Shown here one piece after another: positions 20,750-30,900 of a stretch of DNA of 64,000 nucleotides. The notes beneath the pieces are model-generated. The model made no database searches. It was not told the origin of the DNA and saw only the letters and a list, made by a program, of their open reading frames with translations. Position 1 is the stretch's first letter. Every line of letters begins with the position of its first letter. The translations under genes were made by a program, and so were the position numbers. This DNA is from Pomphorhynchus laevis (Eukaryota > Acanthocephala > Palaeacanthocephala > Echinorhynchida > Pomphorhynchidae). The stretch lies in the NCBI GenBank assembly GCA_012934845.2, contig WNNJ02000564.1, positions 52,903 to 116,902 on the forward strand. The letters are read 5' to 3'.

Positions 20750-21600
20750 AGTTTATTTATTTATTAAATCCCTTAGCCGCCATGGGCGGCTGGGATTATA
20801 AACAAAAATAGACAACGAAGAAACACGATAAGTGTCAAGGAATAAAAATGTTCAAAGCGTTCAATTAGCAGAGAGTCATATGTTGCAAGATTCGACAGTC
20901 GTGTGCGTGTAACAGTTTAACGCAAGACTTATTGCAAAATCTAGACACACAGCTAGCTTCTCAACGGTGGCAAACAATCCGATTTATACCAAATTCCCCA
21001 TCATAACCATGTAAATAATATCGCATTACAAATACTTTTAAAAAAGCGCGGTAGCATACCATAGCTGAGAGTGGAAGTAGACAGGGGTTGATAATTGTAA
21101 ATCTACGCTTCTACATGTGTTCCAAATTTAAATATGAGTGACATAGTTGGGCGTCTATTCAAGACTAAATGATTTAAATAATTCAGGTGACTGGTGATTG
21201 TCTTGTAATGACTGATAGCGTAGACGACAAAGTTTTCTTTGATAACCCGGAATACTTTTTAATAAAGGTTCATTTTATTTGGTCGATGCATCGCAAATTA
21301 GAAATGGTCAAGATTCTCCAAAAGATAGTAATACCAAAACTAATCTTAGAAGCTAACATTATGTGAAAAAACTTGATAGCTGTATCAAAACTAACGCGAG
21401 ACAAGAGGGTAAGGGATGCGGAAGCGAGAACTATATCACTAGCAATATTAGCGATATGATCTGCAAAGGTCCAGCGTGAAGTCAAGGTAAAACCAAGATA
21501 AATAAATCGATTTACAAACTCTAAAGGTGCTGACTTGTATATTAAAATAATCACGACGAGGCATGCGATCGCCTGCGCGGAATTTCATCATACTAGTCTT
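20750..21600 (-). pseudogene. Decayed LINE 3' region
   Basis: On the minus strand, 21554-21270 reads FVNRFIYLGFTLTSRWTFAD, the RT thumb block (YLGxxLDxxLxWxxHI) of Jockey-like LINEs. Nearer the 3' end lies YNPSRPWRLRD (about 20800-20765), a common ORF2 C-terminus, followed by an AATAAATAAATAAA tail at about 20765. Stops throughout. Confidence 0.55.
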
Positions 21601-21733
21601 CTCCGTATTTACAACTAGGATATTCCTCTCTCAGAAGGTTTCAAGATGATTCAAACTGAACTGATATATTACAAACTTAATATATATATTAATATTAATA
21701 ATATTAATAATATTAATATTATATAATATTATC

Positions 21734-21985
21734 TTTTTTATTGCGAACCATCCCCGAGAATACAAAAAGAACTTTATTTATTTGATATTTCGACTGTACT
21801 TAGCAGTCCTTTTCAATTGTAAGTAGTTAATAGAGATAGCAGTTCTTTTCAATTGTAAGTAGTTAATAGAGATAACGAGATAACTCCATTAACTACATAC
21901 AATTGAAAAGGACTGCTAAGTACAGTCGAAATATCAAATAAATAAAGTTCTTTTTGTATTCTCGGGGATGGTTCGCAATAAAAAA
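21734..21985. mobile_element. Hairpin element 1 with about 95-bp terminal inverted repeats
   Basis: The ends TTTTTTATTGCGAACCATCC and GGATGGTTCGCAATAAAAAA are inverted copies; the arms extend through the GGACTGCTAAGTACAGTC block. The centre holds a 30-bp direct duplication. The arms end inward with ACAGTCGAAATATC, a layout (stem, GAAA, palindromic 4-mer, pyrimidine) like the tail of Penelope-like elements. Confidence 0.6.
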
Positions 21986-22027
21986 TCACAAGAAATGAAT
22001 TACTTTTATTGTATTATCAAAGAATTA

Positions 22028-22327
22028 CTTTCGGGTCAAAAGTAACTTTTTTATAGCGAACCATCCCGATAATACAAAAAGAACTTTATTTATTTGATAT
22101 TTCGACTGTACTTAGCAGTCCTTTTCAATTGTATATTAATTTATCTCAAACTTTTTTAGGTAAAAAGTTTGAGGTCTTTTTAGGTAAAAAGAACCTAAAA
22201 AGGTTTGAGATAAATTAATGTACAATTTAAAAGGACTGCTAAGTACAGTCGAAATATCAAATAAATATAGTTCTTTTTGTATTATCGGGGATGGTTCGCA
22301 ATAAAAAAGTTACTTTTGACCCGAAAG
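22028..22327. mobile_element. Hairpin element 2, same family
   Basis: Arms start CTTTCGGGTCAAAAGTAAC and end with its complement. They share the GCGAACCATCC...AGCAGTCCTTTTCAATTGTA arms with element 1, but the centre is a different hairpin (TTTGAGATAAATTAAT type). Two members with identical arms and unrelated centres lie 40 bp apart. Confidence 0.6.
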
Positions 22328-22969
22328 CAATTTTCAACGATATAATATTATACATAAATTTTAATGTTTACATTTATATTTAATTATTTCAAATTATTTT
22401 GAAATTATTATTTAAACGCTTTTTATCTCTGACATTTTTTAAGAATCGCAGATAATTTCTAAGAATTATAGTTTGATATAAATTATTTAATCTTAATTTA
22501 ATCATTTCAAATCATTTTGTTTATATCAAAATGATTATAAACTGTAATAATTAACGTAAAATGTCACATTTAGCCTTCGAATTATCTAATATTGCTTGAC
22601 CTTGAAAAATAGCTAATAATTACTAACTTTTTTGATATAAATTATTTCATCTTAGTTTAATGAAAATTGTAATAACTCAAAATTTCGGAATAAATTTATG
22701 AGATACAGCTTTATATCTAAGATATAAAGTAAGGTTGAGTAGAGGAAATTATGTCAAATGATGTAAAATATAATGTCAAATAACAAGTTGGCTTATCATT
22801 GCCGTTGACTTTTTGACTGTCATTCTTACAGTTATTTAAACGTAAAAAAGGTTTTGTTACAGATGTATTCCATAAACAACAGCAACATTTCTACTGCCAG
22901 TTTCCCCACAGGTAAGGCCACCCAAGTATGCCATCGTATAAAATCAAATATAATCTTTCTATTTTTGCT

Positions 22970-23140
22970 AAAAATAGAAAGAGCTGTCTAGCTTTTTATC
23001 CATGTACTAGGAACTAACACTGGTGCGAGTATTCATTTGATTAGTAGGTCATCTGTTTTATTATTACCAGCAATAAGGGAATTACTACCCATCATATTTG
23101 CTCGTCTATTTGTAGAGGACGAGTGTATACTCAATTAACG
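22970..23140. repeat. Direct repeat R, copy 1
   Basis: About 150 bp from TCCATGTACTAGGAACTAAC to GAGTGTATACTCAATTAACG, nearly identical to 23808-23950. A third, inverted and more diverged part occurs at 24118-24160. Confidence 0.7.
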
Positions 23141-23260
23141 CAAAATATCAAGTTTCATTTTATCAAAATAAAATACTTAATTTAACAACGAATCTGGAAG
23201 AAATCCATAAATGTCAATTTATCCGCTATTTTTAATTATTCAATTAATATATTTTTTGAG

Positions 23261-23424
23261 ATGGAGATTGTGATAATGAACTTATTGTTTCATACGCGGA
23301 TCGAAGGGTTTGTGTGTTTCGTTATGTGGAGCATGAATCGGAATCAGATAAAGTCAACAAATCTGGCAAATTTGTAACAATCGCTCACTGGACATTGGAC
23401 AGTCAGGCATCGAATAGAAGATGA
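23261..23424 (+). pseudogene. Orphan ITFG2-like FG-GAP exon
   Basis: After an acceptor-like TTTTTTGAG, the frame (two leading bases, then GGA GAT TGT...) reads GDCDNELIVSYADRRVCVFR and GKFVTIAHWTLDSQ before a stop at 23422. This is close to the FG-GAP repeat of ITFG2, a KICSTOR subunit that tethers GATOR1 to lysosomes (family pattern DxDGxxELxVGxxDRxVRxFR...GKLVxLxxWxLxxQ). No donor lies at the expected place and no partner exons are seen, so it is probably a captured or relic exon. The ITFG2 link is from memory of the family pattern. Confidence 0.4.
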
Positions 23425-23437
23425 TAATTTATGTTTG

Positions 23438-23680
23438 CTAATATGATATTTTTGTGATTGGAACGATTTCTATTAATCTAGGCGAGCACGGCAAGAAACA
23501 GTTAACTGCCTCACAACCAGGAGCTACATTTATAGACTTAAATCTTGCAGTGACTTCAGAGTAATCAACAGGTGTAACAACAGAATCATTTAAGTGTGAT
23601 GTTTCTATCGAAATATAATAGACATATCCGTTTAAGCAATTAATACAATAAAGTATATTAATAAATATTCTGATTGAAGG
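23438..23680 (-). CDS. Unassigned cysteine-containing open frame
   Basis: The last part of a 131-codon minus frame reads GYVYYISIETSHLNDSVVTP and SINVAPGCEAVNCFLPCSPR before the stop at 23438. Composition and cysteine spacing look protein-like and unlike the flanking repeats. The first 50 codons fall in the inverted repeat and are probably not part of it. I do not recognise the family. Confidence 0.25.
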   Translation of the reverse strand, partial: PSIRIFINILYCINCLNGYVYYISIETSHLNDSVVTPVDYSEVTARFKSINVAPGCEAVNCFLPCSPRLIEIVPITKISY

Positions 23681-23711
23681 AATCGGGAAGACTAAACAGA
23701 ATAAACTGACT

Positions 23712-23752
23712 CTATGCTGTTTCGACTTTTGAGTCTCATCAGTAGGGGGCTG
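23712..23752 (-). ncRNA. Hammerhead-like motif, minus strand (degenerate)
   Basis: On the minus strand CTGATGA (23742-23736) is followed by GACT-CAAA-AGTC, a perfect stem II with a tetraloop, then GAAAC (23723-23719). CTA before and TAG after give only a weak stem I, and the cleavage triplet reads GCA instead of GTA. The inverted copy at about 24220-24255 has lost CTGATGA and GAAAC but keeps the hairpin sides. Confidence 0.45.
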
Positions 23753-23807
23753 CTGCACAACTGGATTGAAGTGCATCACCCCTAGACAGCTCAAAGTCCT
23801 TCTAGTA

Positions 23808-23950
23808 CTTATCCATGTGCTAGGAACTAACACTGCTGCGAGTATTCATTTGATTAGTAGGTCATCTGTTTTATTATTACCAGCAATAAGGGAATTACTA
23901 CCCATCATATTTGCTCGTCTATTTGTAGAGGACGAGTGTATACTCAATTA
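23808..23950. repeat. Direct repeat R, copy 2
   Basis: Second copy of the 150-bp repeat at 22990-23140, differing at a handful of positions. A shorter related run follows at 23985-24060. Confidence 0.7.
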
Positions 23951-24341
23951 ACACACCAAGTCCGCCAATTTACTCACCAGGTCCTGGTGAGTAAATTGGC
24001 CGGAAAGGTAGATCATCTATTTAATTACTACCAGCAATGAAGGAGCTTGATGTAGCGCTTGATAAGAGTTGCTTTTAAATACTACGTGTTAGGTCCTGGT
24101 GAGTGAATTATTCGTGATGAATACTCTCACCAGTGTTAGTTCATAGTACATGAATGTGTACTAAAAGGACTTATTGAGCTGTCTAGGGGTGCTGCACTTC
24201 AATCCAGTTATGCAGCAGCCCCTTACCAATATGACTCAAAAGTTAAAAAAGCATAGAGTCAGTTTATGCTGTTTAGTCTTCCCCTATTCCTTCAAACAGA
24301 ATAGAAATTGGAGGGAAAAGCAGGTCATTTGTCCTGCTTTT

Positions 24342-24960
24342 TTTATACGACGGTACATATGGGTTCACAAGCATCGGGACTATTGGTTTAGATTATGAAA
24401 TTTTGCTTAACGAAAGTTGCTCGATTTCATACAGGAAATTAACCGACAGAATGCGACCTGCGACAATATCATTAATTGTTCAAAATATTGTTCCGCTGCT
24501 ATGCTGAGTATAGAGGCCGAAATCTGCTAACATGGCGGTTCCTCGTGATGACCTGTAATCTTAATTCTGCTACATATTTTTTATTAGTCATTTAATAAAA
24601 AAATTAATTCTCACTTTATATAAATCTAAATTATATAAAATCTTAAAGTGAGATTTTATATAAATCTAAATTATATAAAATCTTAAAGTGAGAATTAATT
24701 TTTTTATTAAATGACTAATAAAAAATATGTAGCAGAATTAAGATTACAGGTCATCACGAGGAACCGCCATGTTAGCAGATTTCGGCCTCTATACTCAGCA
24801 TAGCAGCGGAACAATATTTTGAACAATTAATGATATTGTCGCAGGTCGCATTCTGTCGGTTAATTTCCTGTATGAAATCGAGCAACTTTCGTTAAGCAAA
24901 ATTTCATAATCTAAACCAATAGTCCCGATGCTTGTGAACCCATATGTACCGTCGTATAAA
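24342..24960. repeat. 619-bp inverted repeat with about 275-bp identical arms
   Basis: The left arm (24342-24616) and the reverse complement of the right arm (24687-24960) match base for base by eye, from TTTATACGACGGTACATATG to AATTCTCACTTTA. The roughly 70-bp centre holds a direct repeat. The arms include a family E-like core (GGCGGTTCCTCGTGATGACC). Arms this perfect mean a very recent fold-back duplication or an assembly artefact. Confidence 0.8.
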
Positions 24961-25085
24961 ATCAAATGGAATATTTCTGTTGTTTGCTGAAAAGTGAACC
25001 TACACTGAAGGATTCTTGACTTTGTTATCAAACAAATCAAAAGCAATATGTACGCCATTTTTATAAAATGTAAAGTGTAATACAT
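24795..25085 (-). CDS. Possible small secreted protein overlapping the palindrome
   Basis: A minus frame (ATG 25085, or in-frame ATG 25058) reads MAYILLLICLITKSRILQC as a signal-peptide-like start, then FHLILYDGTYGFTSIGTIGL and NESCSISYRKLTDR. Its C-terminal part lies in the right palindrome arm and so also appears inverted in the left arm. The last 15 residues run into family E-like sequence. Unrecognised; it could be an exon that continues elsewhere. Confidence 0.25.
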   Translation of the reverse strand: MYYTLHFIKMAYILLLICLITKSRILQCRFTFQQTTEIFHLILYDGTYGFTSIGTIGLDYEILLNESCSISYRKLTDRMRPATISLIVQNIVPLLC

Positions 25086-25859
25086 TATTTCATAATAACG
25101 TTTTCAAAATGCGATCACGACTTATTAGCAACGATTGAAATAGGATTATAAGTTATTATAATAAATTCGTTGATTTTTTTCCATGAAAAATAAATTGAAA
25201 TTTTTTATTTATAAATTAGTTTCATTCACAAATTTTGGAATAATTTTTGGATTTAATAAAATGTCGAGCAATACGTTCGAGGTTATTTATTTCAGTGTGT
25301 GTACATGGAAATGTAGATGGGTTGAGCGGGAGAAGTAACAGGCTTCAGAAGTTTTAAAGGAAAACCAGCAAAGAGATATAAATAAAGAATCAGATGTTAA
25401 AATGTGCAAATATCGTAAAATAATTTTTTAAATTTTATAAATAAAAGTTTAAATGAGCAAAATTTAATTTATAATAACTAATTGAAAATGTTCATTGATT
25501 TTTTCTTACAGTATTGTAAATATTAGTTATATTATAATATTAGTTTCATTTCAAAAATTACAATATTTCGATAACTAATGTAATCATCCTTTGGAAAATT
25601 ACAAACAGTTTAACATACACAAAAGCGTCAATACTGGAAATTTGTAACAACGTAAAAAAAAACAAAAAAAAATAAAATGTAAAAAATATATCAATACAAA
25701 GGAAAATGACAGAATTACACGATTTTTATGTTGTATCGTTAATGGTGCACAAATGTTCTTAGTAAAAACGGTGCGAGATTTATTACGAAAATGATGAGTG
25801 CCGGGCTTGCGCTCTTTGCTAGAGCGCAAGCCAGGTACTCATCATTTTGATGAAAAAAG

Positions 25860-26700
25860 CTATCGGCTTAAAGTGACATGGAACATCCTTAAACTTGTGG
25901 ATCAAGCCTCAGTCAATTAAGCAAAGTGTCGGAAAAGCCTTCATTCACAATGTCACATAGGCAAACGAAACGATCAGTGGGTACTTTATTCCACTGATGA
26001 GTGTTGACAGATACTCATTGATCGTCTAGAAGTGACGTGGTGACTGAAAGTCGTGAATCAAAGTCCAGTTTATCAAATAACACCATTTTCTATAAATTCC
26101 GAATTTCGTAAATCTTGTACCGTTGTCTACTCAGAACATCCGTGCACGAATCAAAAATGATTCGTGCACAATGCACGAATTTTAGCATCTGCGACGGAGC
26201 TTTGCTCGTCCTTTTAACTAGAGAGCTTTTGCTCGTGCATTGTGCTTTCAATAAATTCTTTCAAAAAAGGCATTTATACAAAATGGTGTTGCTTGTAAGA
26301 CTAGACTTTGATTCACGACTTTCAGTCACCGTGTCACATCTAGAAAGAAATCCTTGACCGTTGTCTACTCAGCACATCCTGCACTCCTATTATACATGCC
26401 GTATCTATTAATGATCCAACGAGTGCAGCGACAATTCAGCAAACACCTATGCCTAGTGTTTAAAAATGGTAAGCACAGCAATTCGATCTGGTAAAGAGCG
26501 TAAGCCTCTGTCAATTAAGCAAAGTGTTGGAAACGCCTTCATTCACAATATCACACAGGCAACCGAAACGATAAGTTTCGGTTGCCTGTAGAAAACGATC
26601 AGTGGGTACTTCCTTCTACTGATGAGTGTTACCGGGTACTTATCATTTTGATGCTAAAGTGATCGTCTAGAAGTGACATGGTGACTGGAAATTGAGAATT
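25860..26700 (+). repeat. Family D repeats, about 1.5 units
   Basis: Two rounds of a non-coding unit: CAATTAAGCAAAGTGT..., CATTCACAATRTCACAYAGGCAAMCGAAACG, a hairpin around GATCAGTGG/CCACTGATGAG, ATCGTCTAGAAGTGACATGG, and a part ending CCGTTGTCTACTCAG. The second round has an extra inverted TTTCGGTTGCCTG piece at 26578. Related copies are at 33965-34095 and 40200-40960. Confidence 0.6.
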
Positions 26701-26939
26701 GAAGTTTACTCTACCAAGCAGTACCATTATATATTTATTTGTGATAAATTAAAAGATCGTAAGAAACGAATATGTAAGATTGTACTCAAGCCTGGAAATT
26801 CCATTTCAGTAAAAATATTTAAAGACTACGTACATCCAAATTTGGGATTTGAAAATGCAAACTGTGACCCTCATCCCACTCTAATTAGTTATCTGAAAAG
26901 TCTTTACTCTTTTATTGTAATATACGCACAATGAAGATC

Positions 26940-27818
26940 CAACTAAATTTCTAAATGGTTAAATTCATCTTGGTTAACGAATTTAATAATGTTAAATGCT
27001 CACACAATCAGGACGATAATTTACATTCGAAAACTCGTAAATGAAAATAAGTGTTAACTTGCTTAAATAATTCTTAAAGTACTCAAATTTATTATCTTCA
27101 AATTATTTTGAATTGATATACAATTAAGGCAGCTTTAAATTCATGGCTGTTTATTAGTATACCGCAAAAATATTAAAATAATTAAAAATTAACAATTTAG
27201 TTAATTTACCTGTATAGTTTGTAAACTGCAAATTTAGGGAAGGAATTAGGCATCGATATATTGACTGTGGGCTTTAATTCACAGTTAATAAATTCATTTT
27301 CATTCCGTTTATTTCGTGGATACGAAATTATTTTTGCCGATACGAAAATAGCATTAGCAAATAAAACGACTTTAGAAATGCAGTTGTGTTTACGAGCAAC
27401 TGGTCATCGTTAACAGAATACAATATCCCGAAAGAGCGAAATCGCTACGAGATAATTTGAAATTTATATAAAAAATTATTAATTCCGTGTGTACATTATT
27501 AAGCTACTTGTAAAAGCAGAAAATATCAAAACTACGTAACGAAACTACGTTCGTAAAGTTTTGAATTTTTTTATTCGACCATTCACTTTTCTTTTGAAAC
27601 CACATACGTAAAAGTAATAAACTAAACGTTTTAAAGCAGGTGCTGTTTGACCTACTAATTTTGTTTTAAGTGACGCCTTTTATTGTTGTCGCTCATTGAT
27701 AAAGTGGGTTAAATTCTTTAAACAATAACGATAGAGTATTTGTTAAAATATTATACTACGCAAATTTAAACGAAACTAGAAAGTAAAGCTTAGCTTCAGC
27801 TAAACGAATTACATAAAT
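26940..27818. promoter_or_regulatory. Upstream region of the CD98hc gene
   Basis: No gene seen. The part from 27700 to the start codon was copied together with exon 1 to 30800-31040, so it marks sequence that travelled with the first exon. No specific promoter element can be supported. Confidence 0.3.
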
Positions 27819-27983
27819 ATGGACGACGAAGTGGTGGACTTACAGAACTTAAGACATGTACATGGTTACATTACGACTGATGAACCCACGGAAGTATTCG
27901 TACCAAGACCATTAATCACTTACAAAGAAGCACTTGATAAACGAAATCGTCAACAACAAGAGTTCAATGGATTAAGTAAAGAG
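27819..27983 (+). CDS. CD98hc-like exon 1 (cytosolic N-terminus)
   Basis: 55 codons from [20 protein letters not shown] to LSKE, ended by donor GAG/GTAAGT (phase 0). Hydrophilic and without a signal peptide, as expected for a type II membrane protein. A decayed copy lies at 30800-31040. Confidence 0.85.
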
Positions 27984-30900
27984 GTAAGTATATCAAAATT
28001 ACTTTTATAAACCATTAAAATGCATTTTAGTGTCATTTTGCTTTATCAAATTCGTTATCACGTAAACAATAAATTTTAAACCTTAAACTGAATACATGCA
28101 GATTAAATGAAATTATAATTGAAATCATTTGAATTTAAATATTACAATATTACATATAAATATTACAATAATATTAATATATTATAATATTAAAAATGTA
28201 ACAATGTAGCAATATAACAATGTCAATAGGTTGTATGGTGAAAGAGAATCTAAATCTGAAAGATCGCATTCTCTGTCCAAGTAAATCTAAAGCTATGTCA
28301 ACTTAAGGTCAGCCATGTTGGACAGGTTCAGATGGAGGATCGCACAAGCCCCGAACAAGGAGTAAAAAGTACAGGTTTATAAAAGTAGCGATTGTGTATA
28401 TATACATCCACTTACAAATCGACTAAATTACAAATTTACAATTTTACAGCAACAAAAAAAAGAACAAAAGTATAGACAATGTAAATTGGTTGATGTTGAT
28501 GTATAGTGGGAAAATTTAAAACAGTATGAATAATTAATCAACTTTTAAAGGACAAAAAAAGCAGATGCCTTGTTTATAGGATGGAAAAGAGACGGTTGAG
28601 CGAATAAAATTGTTTATTCAAGAGAAAAGTATTGACAATAAAAAGGGAATCCTGGACATAAATTGAGGAAAATGACGGAGCATAGATAGGCAGATAATCT
28701 TAGTTACATAAACTAAGATTTATGGGTGTGAGGCGGGATTCCGTAAGTGTAGAAAGATGTAGATAAAAAGGTGAGTTTGAGGAAAGAAGTCGAAAGGTGA
28801 TATATTATAGTCGAAAGGAAATGTACGGCGGAATTCACAAGGCGTTGGGGAGAAAGCAAAAATATTGAGCTATTAGTCGATTTTATGAAACACTAGACTG
28901 GATATAAGAGTGACATGAGTTCAAATAAACGAGCTCCTGACAGGCGAAGGTCGCGAAATAGAAGATTGAAAGATTCGGGTTTTCGCGAACGACAGTTGTC
29001 GAAGTAAATTTTAAATAAATTTAGATTATCAACAATAGAAAGAACGGTCGAATTGATAAATACCGAGGAAGGAGAGACAGAGAGGAAAGAAGAGATACCT
29101 TATAAGATGTTAGACTTGGAATGGTTAAGATACAAACGAAGCGAGGAAAGATGGGTGGAAATGGAGAGAAGACAATTCGTCGAAGAACCGAAAATATCAT
29201 CGATAAGATAAGCAAGAGAACGAGAGTACAGGAGAATATCATCAGCATATTACATGATGCTTAAGTTATGATCACACGTAATGCCGGTGAGATCGCCAAT
29301 GAGAAGAGAGAATTAATAATTGTTTAGATCACAAAACCTTGAGGAATATCATATGATAGAGGAATGGGTAGAGAAATACCCATTGGAATATACGTGGAAA
29401 GATTGTTCAGAGAGATAAGAGAAGAACCAGGATACATTAGTAGAAGAAAATCCATCGTTGTGATGAGTTAATGAAGGAGAATAGGCATTGTTGAATGGTC
29501 AATAATGTTAAACTCAGAAGAAATGTCGGGGGAAATTACGAGACTGCAGAGTTATCAAGAGCAAGAATTAAATCAGAGAAAACTTTGTGACAGGCCAACT
29601 TAGTAGAATGATGAGATAGGAAAGCAGATTGAAAATGATGAGAGAATTTGGACCAAGAGAGATAGATGTTAACCTGATTCAACATAAGACGTTTAAGAAG
29701 TTTAGAAACAGTTGGAAGGTTAGAGATATGGCGATATGGGGAAGGTAGCAAGGGATCCAGGAAAGTCTTCTTGAGTAGTGGTCGAATTATGACAGATTTC
29801 TAAAAAGTTTATATAATATATGATATACTACTACATTTACGATTGATATATAATGTAATGTATATCACATCATATAATGCGATCGATTTTGTCGCGCAAA
29901 TCCTTAAGATCTATTTCTACTCCTAATGACGCTCTATATGTATTTGTGCATTAGACCATTTAATTTTTAACCTTAAACGGATTAATGCTCACGTATTTGA
30001 TGAGATAAATGACTAAGTGAATATCTTAAAATTAAATGTTATATATTATCTTTAAAATTATATAATTATATTTTATACTTATAATATATTATACTTTAGT
30101 ATAAAGTATATGTTAGAATAAAAGTAATAGGTAATAATAAATATAATATTTGTTAAAAACAAAATGTTTCTTTTAAAAAGAAATATCTTAAAAAAGAAAT
30201 TGAGCAATGTCTTGTTTTATGAAAAGTTTAACTTTTTAGCTTCAATAGATGAAACATCTGATATTACAAAAAACGATATAATGATATTATAATGAAAAAC
30301 GATATTATAATAAATAAACGATATTTATCGCAATTTATAAAAATTTGCATAAATGAAAAATGGGATATATTCAGCAGCGCCACAAAAACTGTTCAACTTT
30401 ATAGGCTTCAGCTAAACAATATTTATTCATGGCGTAATAAAATGTGATCGGTGATTTACTCACTATGTTATACGATGTTATCAAAGATTTATATATTCGA
30501 TATGGTTTTAAAATGTCATTTAGAATCCTTGAACAGATAAAATTCTAAATATGTCTATTAAATTTATTGAATCCTCAATCACGCATAATACATTACGCAT
30601 AATTTATATATACAGATCTAATATATATATTATAATTAGAAGATCATAATATACAAGATTATATAAATCGTATTCAGTATCGGGTGAATTCTATCGTGTC
30701 TGTGGACGATAAAAATTTCCGAATTAAAATGTTTGACATAAGATGGATAGGAATTGCCAGATAACTTAATGTGAATAAAATGTTAATGAATTCTAAATTC
30801 TAACCCACATTGATAAAGTGGGTTAAATTCTTTAAACAATAATGATCGAGTATTTGTTAATATATTATACTGCGCAAATTTAAATAAAACTGGAAAGTAA

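Larger units (their letters stand above)
23685..24300. repeat. Inverted repeat pair (about 170-bp arms)
   Basis: 23685-23850 and 24118-24300 are inverted copies at roughly 85% by eye, containing the shared pieces GGGAAGACTAAACAG, ACTGACTCTATGCT, GGGGCTGCTGCA and CCCCTAGACAGCTCA. The left arm carries the minus-strand hammerhead-like site, which is decayed in the right arm. The right part of the left arm overlaps direct repeat R copy 2. Confidence 0.65.
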
